This document shows positions 38,343 through 46,890 of a DNA stretch of 64,000 bases, piece after piece. Below the pieces are notes generated by a model. It was given only the letters and a program-made list of their open reading frames with translations, ran no database searches and was not told the DNA's origin. Position 1 is the first letter of the stretch, and each line of letters starts with the position of its first letter. This DNA comes from Pandoraea sp. ASV26 (GTDB lineage: Bacteria; Pseudomonadota; Gammaproteobacteria; Burkholderiales; Burkholderiaceae), in the NCBI RefSeq assembly GCF_016428915.1, contig NZ_JAELTP010000002.1, positions 60,296 to 124,295 on the forward strand. Reading direction: 5' to 3'. Both the position numbers and the translations under genes were made by a program.

Positions 38343-39947
38343 TTATTTGACCTGCACGGTCGCGAAGTACTGGCGACCGAACGGGCTCACCTGATACCCC
38401 GACACCTCCGAGCGCGTAATCACTGCCGCGGTCGGATTCGCCAGCGGAATCCACAACGCATCGTCCTTGATCGTCTTCTGCGCGGCCTGATATTTGGCGG
38501 TGCGCGTGGCGATATCGGGCGTGCGCTTGCCGTCGCTGATCAGCTTGTCGAGATTGGCATCGCAAAAGCGTGCGAAGTTCGTGCCCGAGGTCACGGCAGC
38601 GCAACTGAACTGCGGCGTGAGGAAATTGTCGGGGTCGCCGTTATCCCCCGACCAGCCCATGAACAGCAGGTCGTGCTCGCCCGCCTTGCCGCGACGAATC
38701 AGTTCGCCCCACTCCACGGTCTTGATCTGTGCCTTCACGCCGATCTTCGCCAGATCGCTTTGCAGCATCTCCGCGCCCACGCGCGGGTTCGGATTGAGCA
38801 GACTGCCGGCCGGGCGCGTCCAGATCGTCGTCTCGAAGCCTTGCGGGAAACCGGCATCGGCGAGCAGCTTCTTCGCCTTCTCGAGGTTGTGCGGGTAGTC
38901 CGCAATATTCTTCGCATAGCTCCACGTGTTCGGCGGATACACATTGACCGCCGGCGTGGCCGTGCCCTCGAACACCTGCTTGACGTAGCTCGGCTTGTCG
39001 AACGCCAGGTTCAGCGCCTGACGCACGCGCACGTCATTGAGCGGCTTGTGCTGCGTGTTGATCGCGACGAACGCCGTCATGAACGCGGGCGTCTCCACCA
39101 CCTTGAGCGCCTTGTCGCCGCGCGCGGCCTGCACGTCGAGCGGCTTGGGCGACAGAGCGATCTGGCACTCGCCGACCTTCACCTTCTGGGCGCGCACTGC
39201 GGCGTCGGGCACGATCGTATAGATCAGACGCTCCGAGGCCGGCTTGCCGCCAAAGTACGACGGGTTGGCGTCGAAGCGCACGACGCTGTCCTTCTGATAG
39301 CTGCGGAAGACGAACGGTCCCGTGCCGATCGGACGCGCATTGAGTTCATCGGTCTTGTTCGCAGCGATGAGCTTGTCGGCGTACTCGGCCGAATAGATCG
39401 ACGCGAAGCCCATCGACAGCATCGACAGGAACACGGCGTCCGGCTCGGACAGCGTGAAGCGAACGGTGTGGTCGTCGACCTTCTGCACCGACTTGATCAG
39501 CTTGCCCAGCGAGAGCGATTGCGCATGCGGGAAACCCGACGGCGTGAGCTTGTGCCACGGCGCGTTGTCATTGAGCATGCGATCGAACGTGAAGACGACG
39601 TCGTCGGCATTGAATGCGCGCGTCGGCTTGAAGAGATCGTTGCTATGGAAGCTCACGTTCGGGCGCAACGTGAACGTGTAGGTCAGCCCGTCGGGGCTCA
39701 CCTCCCACTTCGTCGCCAGACTCGGCACGACCTTCGCCTGAGCGGCATCGAATTCGACCAGACGGTTGAACACCGGATCGGCAGACGCGTTGGTCGTAGT
39801 AAGCGAGTTGTAACGCACGACGTCGAACCCTTCAGGGCTGGCTTCAGTGCAAACGGTGAGGGCCTTGGCGTGCGCTGCGAGCGGCACCAACGGCAGGGCA
39901 AGGACAGTCAGAACGGCAGCGAGAGTATGACGCGAGCGACGACGCAT
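38343..39947 (-). CDS. Peptide-type ABC substrate-binding protein (SBP family 5, DppA-like)
   Basis: A 534-residue periplasmic binding protein with a signal peptide ending PLAAHAKA. It shows the family-5 features TVCTEASPEGFDV, FTLRPNVSFHSND, RPIGTGPFVF and RQALNLAFDK, closest to dipeptide- or heme-binding DppA and SapA proteins. Permease and ATPase genes are absent around it, so it is an orphan, perhaps feeding a Dpp transporter elsewhere. Confidence 0.92.
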   Translation of the reverse strand: MRRRSRHTLAAVLTVLALPLVPLAAHAKALTVCTEASPEGFDVVRYNSLTTTNASADPVFNRLVEFDAAQAKVVPSLATKWEVSPDGLTYTFTLRPNVSFHSNDLFKPTRAFNADDVVFTFDRMLNDNAPWHKLTPSGFPHAQSLSLGKLIKSVQKVDDHTVRFTLSEPDAVFLSMLSMGFASIYSAEYADKLIAANKTDELNARPIGTGPFVFRSYQKDSVVRFDANPSYFGGKPASERLIYTIVPDAAVRAQKVKVGECQIALSPKPLDVQAARGDKALKVVETPAFMTAFVAINTQHKPLNDVRVRQALNLAFDKPSYVKQVFEGTATPAVNVYPPNTWSYAKNIADYPHNLEKAKKLLADAGFPQGFETTIWTRPAGSLLNPNPRVGAEMLQSDLAKIGVKAQIKTVEWGELIRRGKAGEHDLLFMGWSGDNGDPDNFLTPQFSCAAVTSGTNFARFCDANLDKLISDGKRTPDIATRTAKYQAAQKTIKDDALWIPLANPTAAVITRSEVSGYQVSPFGRQYFATVQVK

Positions 39948-40074
39948 GAGCTTCTTCTCCAGGAAGTCGATGACGGTTGGAAAACAACGGGCCAGAATAG
40001 CGCAAATTCAGCACAACTGCCTTTGCGCCGCAGTATATGCATATCTGCGTTGTCTCGAATCCAGAAGCCGAAGG

Positions 40075-40923
40075 TCAGTTCTGCCAACCGAACGCCCGCA
40101 TCCGGTGGACGATGCTGTCGCGCGCGGCCACCACGGTCAGCCGGGAGCTGACGGACATGTCGTATAGATAGCGTGTGTGGCCTGCGTAAGGCACGCTCAC
40201 GTAGGGGTGCGCGAGCAGCGGCACCTCGGCGCCCGACGCGAGCGCCTCTCCCTCGCCCGCCAGACGCGCCAGACACAAGCGATGCGCGGCGTCGCGCGCG
40301 ACGGCGAACGGATCGCCCGATTGAGCGCTCACCAGCGCGGTGTCATCCGGCCCGAGCGGTGTCGGCGCATGCGCGGCCAGCGCCACCGGGCCCTGGCCCA
40401 GCACGACGAACAGCCACAATCCCGCGTGTGCCATATCGATCCACACCTTGCCGTGCGGTCCGTCGCACTCCATCGACGACACGCCGGGCGTGGCCGCTGG
40501 GACAGGGGCTTGCGCGGGGGAGCAACGGAACCAGCGGCCGAAAATCCAGCGCAGCGCAATGCGCTCCGACAGGAAGCGATGGCGCATCTGCGCGCGCGGC
40601 AAGCGTCGGGCGAGCGAGTGTTCAACGGCGGACAACCACGTCGCGCCGTCGTCGGGACCGCCCGCCGCCGCGCCCGTCGCCCCGAAGGGACGCCCGGCCA
40701 GCAAAAAGCGCCACAGCCACAGCTCGTCACCCGCGCATTGAGGCAAGGGCGGCACCCCAGCGTGAGTTGCCGCCTGCGCGTCGCTGCTCGCCAGCGCTCG
40801 GTGCTGCGCGCCACCCGTGAGCTTGCGCTCGCCCTGACCGAACTGCCCGAGCGGCACGTACGTCATGGAGGGCGTTGGAATCGATGCCACGCGCGGCGCC
40901 GGATCAACCGTTCGTTTCAACAT
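40075..40923 (-). CDS. Possible degenerate 4'-phosphopantetheinyl transferase-like protein under Fur control
   Basis: A 282-residue protein without a confident family call. The order RFLSERIALRWIFGRWF, then WIDMAHAGLWLFVVLGQGPVAL, then ARDAAHRLCLARLAGEGEAL resembles the R-LR helix, the N-x-SH strand and the W-x-x-KE-x-x-K helix of Sfp-type transferases. If so, the Asp-x-Glu magnesium site and the KE pair are missing, which would remove normal activity. A strong Fur box lies about 90 bases upstream, which suggests an iron-linked role. GAGGAGG precedes a TTG (40929) and this ATG. No siderophore synthetase is nearby. Confidence 0.45.
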   Translation of the reverse strand: MLKRTVDPAPRVASIPTPSMTYVPLGQFGQGERKLTGGAQHRALASSDAQAATHAGVPPLPQCAGDELWLWRFLLAGRPFGATGAAAGGPDDGATWLSAVEHSLARRLPRAQMRHRFLSERIALRWIFGRWFRCSPAQAPVPAATPGVSSMECDGPHGKVWIDMAHAGLWLFVVLGQGPVALAAHAPTPLGPDDTALVSAQSGDPFAVARDAAHRLCLARLAGEGEALASGAEVPLLAHPYVSVPYAGHTRYLYDMSVSSRLTVVAARDSIVHRMRAFGWQN

Positions 40924-41013
40924 CAGCAATTACGACCTCCTCAGGCGAGATCTCCGATGACCGGTCTTGCGTATCTCTTGCGTATGCCCAAAGTCATCGG
41001 CGGCCATTCATTT

Positions 41014-41032
41014 GTTAATGAGAATCATTATC
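41014..41032 (-). promoter_or_regulatory. Fur box upstream of the PPTase-like gene
   Basis: GTTAATGAGAATCATTATC matches the 19-bp Fur consensus at 17 positions by direct comparison. The only gene reading away from it within reach is the minus-strand gene starting at 40923, so that gene is probably repressed by iron. Confidence 0.85.
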
Positions 41033-41134
41033 AAATGATAGCACACGGATCTGGCGGAAAGGACATGACTATCACGCCGGAGCCAACGCGCAGCGAGGCG
41101 ATGGCGTGACGAGGCGGTATGCACGGCGAGCCGC

Positions 41135-41169
41135 CTGCGGCGGCTGCCGCATCAGGGCAGCCGCCGCAG
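41135..41169 (-). terminator. Long hairpin after the iclR-type gene
   Basis: A perfect 14-bp stem CTGCGGCGGCTGCC/GGCAGCCGCCGCAG with a seven-base loop starts 30 bases after the regulator stop codon. There is no T-run, so termination may need Rho, or the hairpin may protect the transcript end. Confidence 0.55.
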
Positions 41170-41198
41170 TACAACCGCATCGGGAAGTGCTTGACGGG

Positions 41199-42095
41199 TC
41201 AGGCGCTGGCCGGCAGTGGCGGACGATACCCCAGTGCGTGACTGGCGGCCAACGCTTCGCGGCGCACGGCTTGGCCGATGGGGCCGTCCATGCGGGCGTC
41301 GAATCCGCCCGTGGCGCCGAGTGCCGTGATCACGCCGACGAGGCGGCCGTCATAGTTGAAGACCGGCGCCGCCAGCGCGCTGATACCTGTCAGATTGGTA
41401 TCGCGAACGCTCGCCCCCTGCGCGGCCCGCACCGAGGCGCGGAGTGCGCCGATGGGATCCGACGCGTCGAGTTGTGCGCGGTGATCCGGCGAGGCCTGAG
41501 CCAGCTCGCGCTCGGCCATCGCCAGGACTTGAGGATCGTCGAGCAGCCCAAGGAACACGCGACCGGCGGCCGACCAGAGTACGGACATTACGGAGCCGAT
41601 GCGCACGTTGATCGTCACCGGCAGGCCCGGCTCCTCGAAACGCACGATGGTCGGCCCCTTGTTGCCCATGACGGCAATGAAGCAGGTCACGTCGAACGCT
41701 TCGCGCAGGCGCACGAGCGCCGGTTCGGCAGCCCGCACCGGATCGGCCTGGCGCATGGCGGCCACGCCGATGAGCATCGCTTCGAGCCCGAGATGATAGT
41801 GCTGCGAATCGGCATCCTGCGCGACGAGCCCTTCTTCCACCAGACTCATCAGATACCGGTGAACCTTGGCGGGACTTTGCTGCACGTGCAGGGCGAGTGC
41901 GGTAAGGCTCGCACGGCCGCCCAGCCGGGCCAGCCCCTTGAGCACGACCATGCCGGTCTCGGCCGATTGCACACGTTGACGGCGACCGCGCTCCCGAGGC
42001 GCGTCGGCGCCCGATGTCGCGAGGTCTTCTGTCATGCCGGACGGCGCACTCACGCTACGCGGGCGGCCTGCTGTGGGTCGTTTGCTTGTGGTCAT
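41199..42095 (-). CDS. IclR-family transcriptional regulator
   Basis: A 298-residue IclR regulator. The winged helix is at about residues 48-100 (SLTALALHVQQSPAKVHRYLMSLVEEGLV) and the ligand domain follows, with VRDTNLTGISALAAPVFNYDGRLVGV. A 40-residue charged N-terminal extension is unusual but plausible. ATG 42095 is chosen; an ATG 13 codons earlier is possible and neither has a good ribosome site. It is divergent from the P450 gene and is the obvious candidate regulator of it. Confidence 0.9.
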   Translation of the reverse strand: MTTSKRPTAGRPRSVSAPSGMTEDLATSGADAPRERGRRQRVQSAETGMVVLKGLARLGGRASLTALALHVQQSPAKVHRYLMSLVEEGLVAQDADSQHYHLGLEAMLIGVAAMRQADPVRAAEPALVRLREAFDVTCFIAVMGNKGPTIVRFEEPGLPVTINVRIGSVMSVLWSAAGRVFLGLLDDPQVLAMAERELAQASPDHRAQLDASDPIGALRASVRAAQGASVRDTNLTGISALAAPVFNYDGRLVGVITALGATGGFDARMDGPIGQAVRREALAASHALGYRPPLPASA

Positions 42096-42168
42096 CGGCG
42101 AGATTTTATGATGCAAATCGCCATCGCCCGACATTGGCGAGTCTAGAGGTTAACCCCAGTCTATTAAT

Positions 42169-42194
42169 TTACGCAATGCGTATTATAGTTACGC
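42169..42194. promoter_or_regulatory. Candidate IclR operator between regulator and P450 genes
   Basis: A palindrome TACGC-AAT-GCGTA (42170-42182) lies next to a second TTACGC at 42189, 20 bases from the first. The AT-rich block with TATTATAGTT could hold the promoter. The site lies in the 324-base divergent region. Confidence 0.5.
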
Positions 42195-42419
42195 TTAACA
42201 AACCAAGAGAGAATGTGAGCGCTTCCTGGGTGCGTGGCCATCGGCCAACCGGCAGCAGATCACATCGGGATGAGGAGACGTCCCCGCCAGATTCGGGGCC
42301 CAGTGCGCTCACGCACAGGCCGCCCGATCGCGAGCCGCTCCTCTACACTTGTTTCATTGCGTGTGTCGCCGCGAGCCCTGCACGGCCGTCGTGGCACCCG
42401 ATCCAGAGAGCGTGAACGG

Positions 42420-44780
42420 ATGAGCCAAACGATTTCCCCCACCCCCGACACTGCCACCGCGAGCGCGGGCGGCTGCCCGTTTCATCAGACGCCGGTCGCC
42501 AAGGCACCCAATGGGTGTCCGGTGAGTGCGCGCGCGGCCGACTTCGATCCGTTCGAAGACGGCTACCAACAGGACCCGCCGGAGTACGTGCGCTGGGCGC
42601 GCGAACAGGAGCCGGTGTTCTACAGCCCGAAGCTCGGCTACTGGGTGGTGACGCGCTACGACGACATCAAGGCGATCTTCCGCGACAACATCACCTTCAG
42701 CCCGTCGATTGCACTGGAGAAGATTACACCGACGGGGCCGGAGGCGAATGCCGTGCTGGCGTCCTATGGATTCGCGCTCAACCGCACGCTCGTCAACGAA
42801 GACGAACCCGCGCACATGCCACGCCGTCGCGTGCTGATGGAGCCGTTCACGCCCGAGCATCTCAAGCATCACGAGCCGTTGGTGCGCCAACTCGCGCGCG
42901 AGTACGTCGACCGGTTCGTCAACGATGGCCGCGCCGATCTCGTCGATCAGATGCTGTGGGAAGTTCCGCTCACCGTGGCACTGCACTTCCTCGGTGTGCC
43001 GGAAGAAGACATGGACAAGCTGCGCGAATACTCCATCGCGCACACGGTCAACACGTGGGGGCGTCCGAAGCCCGAAGAGCAGGTGGCCGTCGCCCACGCC
43101 GTCGGTAACTTCTGGCAACTCGCGGGCAAGATTCTCGAGAAGATGCGTCAGAACCCGGATGGCCCGGGCTGGATGCAATACGGTATTCGCAAGCAGAAGG
43201 ATTACCCGGACGTCGTCACCGATTCGTATCTGCATTCGATGATGATGGCGGGCATCGTGGCGGCGCACGAAACGACGGCCAACGCCACCGCGAACGCGAT
43301 GAAACTGTTGCTCCAGCATCCGGACGTCTGGCGCGAGATCTGCGAAGACCCGTCGCTGATTCCGAACGCGGTCGAAGAGTGCCTGCGTCACAACGGCTCG
43401 GTCGCTGCGTGGCGTCGCCTGGCGACGAAGGACGTGAACATCGGCGGCATCGACATTGCCGCAGGCTCGAAGCTGCTGATCGTGACGTCGTCTGCCAATC
43501 ACGACGAAGCGCACTTCGCCGATGCCGATCTGTTCGACATCCGCCGCGAAAATGCCAGCGACCAGCTCACGTTCGGTTACGGCTCGCACCAGTGCATGGG
43601 CAAGAACCTCGCCCGCATGGAGATGCAGATCTTCCTGGAGGAGTTCACCCGCCGTTTGCCGCACATGAAGCTCGCCGAGCAAACGTTCACCTACGTGCCG
43701 AACACGTCGTTCCGCGGCCCGGAACATGTGTGGGTCGAGTGGGATCCGGCACAGAACCCCGAGCGCCGCGATCCCACGGTGCTGACACGTCAGTCGCCTG
43801 TGCGGATTGGTGAGCCGTCGGGCCATAGCGTGACGCGCCCGGTCGTGGTCGAGTCCGTCGTCCCGGTGGCCGAGGGCATCGTCAAGCTGCGGCTTGTCTC
43901 GCCGGATGGCCGCGCCATGCCGCGCTGGGCACCAGGTTCGCACATCGATATCGAGTGCGGCGACACGGGCCTGTCGCGCCAGTATTCGCTGTGCGGCGAT
44001 CCGTCGGACACCGGTGCATTCGAGATCGCCGTGCTGCATGAGCCGGAGGGCCGTGGCGGTTCGGACTGGGTTCACACACAAGTGAAGGCCGGTGACCGGT
44101 TGCGCATTCGCGGCCCGCGCAATCACTTCCGGCTGGATGAAACGACATCGCGCGCGATCTTCGTGGCGGGCGGCATTGGCGTGACGCCCATTGCCGCCAT
44201 GGCACGGCGCGCGAAGGTGCTGGGCATGGACTACGAGATCCATTACAGCGGCCGCAGCCGTCGCACGATGGCGCTCGTCGACGAACTCCAGGCGCTGCAT
44301 GGCGATCGTCTGCACCTGTGGGTGAAGGACGAAGGCCAGCGTGCCGACTACGCCGCCCTGCTCGCAACGCCGCAAGACGGCACGCAAGTGTATGCCTGCG
44401 GTCCCGTGCGGATGCTGGACGGTTTGGCGCAGTGTTGCTCGCATTGGCCGGACGACACGCTGCGCGTTGAGCACTTCCAGTCGCAACTGGGCACGCTGGA
44501 CCCGGAGAAAGAGCATGCGTTCGAGGTCACGCTCAAGGATTCGGGGATTACGGTGAAGGTGCCGGCCGATCAGACGTTGCTCACCGCACTGCGCGCCGCG
44601 AACATCGACGTGCAGAGCGACTGCGAGGAAGGCCTGTGCGGCTCGTGCGAAGTCCAGGTGCTGGAGGGCGAAGTGGATCATCGTGACGTGGTGCTCACGC
44701 GCGCCGAGCGCGACGCCAACACGAAGATGATGTCCTGCTGCTCGCGCGCCTGTGGCAAGAAGCTGGTGCTCGCGTTGTAA
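42420..44780 (+). CDS. Self-sufficient cytochrome P450 fused to a phthalate-dioxygenase-type reductase (CYP116B-like)
   Basis: A 786-residue single-chain monooxygenase. The P450 domain (about 1-450) has the I-helix motif AGIVAAHETTAN and the haem motif FGYGSHQCMG (Cys near 390). A reductase follows with the FMN-site RQYSLCGDP, the NAD(P)H-site FVAGGIGVTPIAAM and a C-terminal plant-type 2Fe-2S site (CEEGLCGSC and a fourth Cys in MMSCCSRACG). Electrons pass NAD(P)H to FMN to Fe-S to haem. CYP116B members from Rhodococcus and Cupriavidus attack thiocarbamates and many aromatics; the natural substrate here is unknown. Its short leader GCPFHQTPVAKAPNGCP has two Cys-Pro motifs. Confidence 0.95.
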   Translation: MSQTISPTPDTATASAGGCPFHQTPVAKAPNGCPVSARAADFDPFEDGYQQDPPEYVRWAREQEPVFYSPKLGYWVVTRYDDIKAIFRDNITFSPSIALEKITPTGPEANAVLASYGFALNRTLVNEDEPAHMPRRRVLMEPFTPEHLKHHEPLVRQLAREYVDRFVNDGRADLVDQMLWEVPLTVALHFLGVPEEDMDKLREYSIAHTVNTWGRPKPEEQVAVAHAVGNFWQLAGKILEKMRQNPDGPGWMQYGIRKQKDYPDVVTDSYLHSMMMAGIVAAHETTANATANAMKLLLQHPDVWREICEDPSLIPNAVEECLRHNGSVAAWRRLATKDVNIGGIDIAAGSKLLIVTSSANHDEAHFADADLFDIRRENASDQLTFGYGSHQCMGKNLARMEMQIFLEEFTRRLPHMKLAEQTFTYVPNTSFRGPEHVWVEWDPAQNPERRDPTVLTRQSPVRIGEPSGHSVTRPVVVESVVPVAEGIVKLRLVSPDGRAMPRWAPGSHIDIECGDTGLSRQYSLCGDPSDTGAFEIAVLHEPEGRGGSDWVHTQVKAGDRLRIRGPRNHFRLDETTSRAIFVAGGIGVTPIAAMARRAKVLGMDYEIHYSGRSRRTMALVDELQALHGDRLHLWVKDEGQRADYAALLATPQDGTQVYACGPVRMLDGLAQCCSHWPDDTLRVEHFQSQLGTLDPEKEHAFEVTLKDSGITVKVPADQTLLTALRAANIDVQSDCEEGLCGSCEVQVLEGEVDHRDVVLTRAERDANTKMMSCCSRACGKKLVLAL

Positions 44781-44806
44781 GCCGCGGCGACTGTCTGCGC
44801 AAGTCC

Positions 44807-44834
44807 GAAGGAGCGCTGCGGCGCTCCTTTTTTT
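44807..44834 (+). terminator. Intrinsic terminator of the P450 gene
   Basis: Stem AAGGAGCGC/GCGCTCCTT with loop TGCG followed by seven T residues, 27 bases after the P450 stop. Confidence 0.9.
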
Positions 44835-44929
44835 GTCTGCCCCTGCCAGGCCGTTTCCGGTTTTCGGCAAGTCGATCGTGTCGCACATGCGCTGTTCGTT
44901 GATCGGCGCCCAAAAATCTAGTTGTTACG

Positions 44930-45001
44930 GAAATTTCTGTTAAGACAGAAATTTCACTTGACGCGCACAACGTTGACGCCTAATTTCTCTAATGACAGAA
45001 A
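44930..45001 (+). promoter_or_regulatory. Promoter flanked by two matching palindromic operators
   Basis: A sigma70-like promoter, TTGACG (44958) with a 17-base spacer and TAATTT (44981), lies between two related sites. The upstream one is a perfect repeat GAAATTTCTGT-TAAG-ACAGAAATTTC (44930-44955). The downstream one, TTTCTCT-AATG-ACAGAAA (44984-45001), has one mismatch between arms. The 18-bp cores are exactly 50 bases apart. The layout suggests a repressor that loops across or brackets the promoter of the DCC gene. Confidence 0.75.
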
Positions 45002-45025
45002 CAACTGAAACATGGGAGCGAAATC

Positions 45026-45475
45026 ATGGCGACGACAGAACTCACGCTATATGTCGATGGTAATTGCCCGATCTGCATGCTTGAGATGAAGCAATTGCGG
45101 GCAAGGGACCGGGACGGACGGCTCGCATTCGTGGATATTGCCGAGCCCACGTTCGATCCGGCGCCGCTGGGCGTCAGCCTGAAAGCGCTCAATACGCAAA
45201 TGCACGCGTGGACGGCCGATGGTGTGTGCCTTGTGGGTATCGATGCCATTCTGGCCGCATACACGATGACCGGCCGAGGCTGGTTGGTCGCTCCGTTGCG
45301 TGTGCCGGCGTTGCGACCTGCCGCGCGCGCCCTTTACCGGGCGTTCGCCCGCAACCGCATGCGTGTGTCCCGATGGCTGCGCGTACGTAATACGAACGCA
45401 AACGCGAACGCGCCGGCGTGCAGCGACGGGCTTTGCGAAACGAAGATGTATGGGGAACGCCCACGCAAACCGTGA
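45026..45475 (+). CDS. Thiol-disulphide oxidoreductase DCC-family protein (DUF393)
   Basis: A 149-residue protein with the DCC signature YVDGNCPICMLEMKQL (DxxCPxC), a predicted thioredoxin-like redox motif, then FVDIAEPTFDP and WTADGVCLVGIDAIL. The C-terminal 40 residues are basic and end in an extra Cys pair (ACSDGLC) not usual in the family. GGGAG precedes the start. It is a single gene with its own operators and converges with an MFS gene. The redox partner is unknown. Confidence 0.85.
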   Translation: MATTELTLYVDGNCPICMLEMKQLRARDRDGRLAFVDIAEPTFDPAPLGVSLKALNTQMHAWTADGVCLVGIDAILAAYTMTGRGWLVAPLRVPALRPAARALYRAFARNRMRVSRWLRVRNTNANANAPACSDGLCETKMYGERPRKP

Positions 45476-45491
45476 GCGCTTCCCTAGGCGC

Positions 45492-46706
45492 TCAATGCGC
45501 GTGCTGAGGCTTGCGCAGCATCGTCACCTGCGCGATGAGTGCCAGCACGGCGAAGCCGCACATGACGGTCACGAGCGGACGAGGTGAACCGTCGTTGAGC
45601 ACGCCGAGCAGGCCGCCGGCCGCGAAGCCGAAACCGTACTGCACACTGCCCACAAGCGCCGCCGCTGCACCCGCACGAGTCGGATGATTGGCCAACGCGC
45701 CCGCGACCGAATTCGCAGTAATGATGCCGCGCAACGACATGAACAGGAACAGCATCGCCACCATCAGCGGCAGCAACGCGAAGCCCAGCCACACCGTGGC
45801 GCACAGCACGGATGTCACAATCGCGCATCCGATGATGCCGATGCGCATCAATCGGTACGGCCCCACCTGCCCCACTCGACGCGAATTGAATATCGTCATC
45901 GACGCCATGCCGACGATGTTGATGCCGAACAGCACCCCGAAGAACTGCGGCGACACATGGAAGTACTCCATGTACACCAGCGGCGTGCCGGTAATGTAAG
46001 TGAACGACGCGCCGAAGACCGCCCCGCCCGCCACCATGTAGCCGAGGAAATGCGGATCGCGCAACAGATGCCAATAAGACGCCGCCACGGCACGCGGGCT
46101 ACCCGACTGACGTGCATGCACCGCGCCGGTCTCGGGCAGTCGCCACAAGGCGACCATCGCCACCACACCGAACACCGCGAGAATGCCGAAGATCATGCGC
46201 CACGTCGTAAAGCGCAGCATCTGTCCACCGACGAGCGGCGCCACAATCGGTGCAACGCTCATCACCAGCAACATGATCGAGAAGGCGCGCGCACTGTTGC
46301 GCGGCCCGTAGACGTCGCGCACGATGGCTTGCGCAATCACCGGCATCGCGCATCCGCCGAGGGCCTGCACGAAGCGCCACACCATCATGTGATCCATGCT
46401 GTCGGCGAACGCACAGCCGATGGTGCCGAAGATGTACAGCGCGATGCCCGCCGCCATCGGCCGGCGTCGTCCGAAACGGTCGGCGAGCGGCCCCCACACG
46501 AGTTGTCCGAACGCGAAACCCAGAAAGAAATACGACAGGGTGAGTTGTGTGGCGGCGGCACTCGCGCCCAACTCGTGACGCATCGTCACGAGCCCCGGCA
46601 GATACATATCCGTGGACGCCGGCGCGATCATCATGAACAGGCCGAGAACGCCCAGCAACACACGCTCGGAAGGCAACGCAGGAGAGAGTTCGGACGTCGA
46701 TGTCAT
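45492..46706 (-). CDS. Bcr/CflA-family drug-resistance MFS transporter
   Basis: A 404-residue twelve-helix exporter. MMIAPASTDMYLPGLVTM in helix 1 and LVWGPLADRFGRRRPMAAG (motif A) are typical of Bcr/CflA proteins, which export bicyclomycin, chloramphenicol or sulphonamides; substrates here are unknown. ATG 46706 is chosen over an upstream in-frame start that would add Arg-rich residues. It converges on the DCC gene with 16 bases between stops. Confidence 0.9.
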   Translation of the reverse strand: MTSTSELSPALPSERVLLGVLGLFMMIAPASTDMYLPGLVTMRHELGASAAATQLTLSYFFLGFAFGQLVWGPLADRFGRRRPMAAGIALYIFGTIGCAFADSMDHMMVWRFVQALGGCAMPVIAQAIVRDVYGPRNSARAFSIMLLVMSVAPIVAPLVGGQMLRFTTWRMIFGILAVFGVVAMVALWRLPETGAVHARQSGSPRAVAASYWHLLRDPHFLGYMVAGGAVFGASFTYITGTPLVYMEYFHVSPQFFGVLFGINIVGMASMTIFNSRRVGQVGPYRLMRIGIIGCAIVTSVLCATVWLGFALLPLMVAMLFLFMSLRGIITANSVAGALANHPTRAGAAAALVGSVQYGFGFAAGGLLGVLNDGSPRPLVTVMCGFAVLALIAQVTMLRKPQHAH

Positions 46707-46759
46707 TATCGTTATGATGTTTCGGCGCGAAGCCCTGTCGCGCGCTGAGAGACGCCGCG

Positions 46760-46800
46760 AAAACAGCGACGCCCGCCATGATAACGCTGGCGGGCGTCGC
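46760..46800 (-). terminator. Long hairpin between the two MFS genes
   Basis: A perfect 13-bp stem GCGACGCCCGCCA/TGGCGGGCGTCGC with a nine-base loop is followed on the minus strand by TGTTTT. It would end transcripts of the aromatic-acid transporter gene before the Bcr/CflA gene. Confidence 0.7.
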
Positions 46801-46890
46801 ACTTGCATACTCGATGGTTATCGCACCCTTAACCGCTGCTTATGGCACCGCCATCGGGGCCATCGGGATTGAAGGATTGAAGCGCCGCCG

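Noticed and set aside
42354..44888. Open frame of 844 codons opposite the P450 gene
   Set aside because: Same antisense effect. The sense strand encodes an unmistakable P450-reductase fusion.
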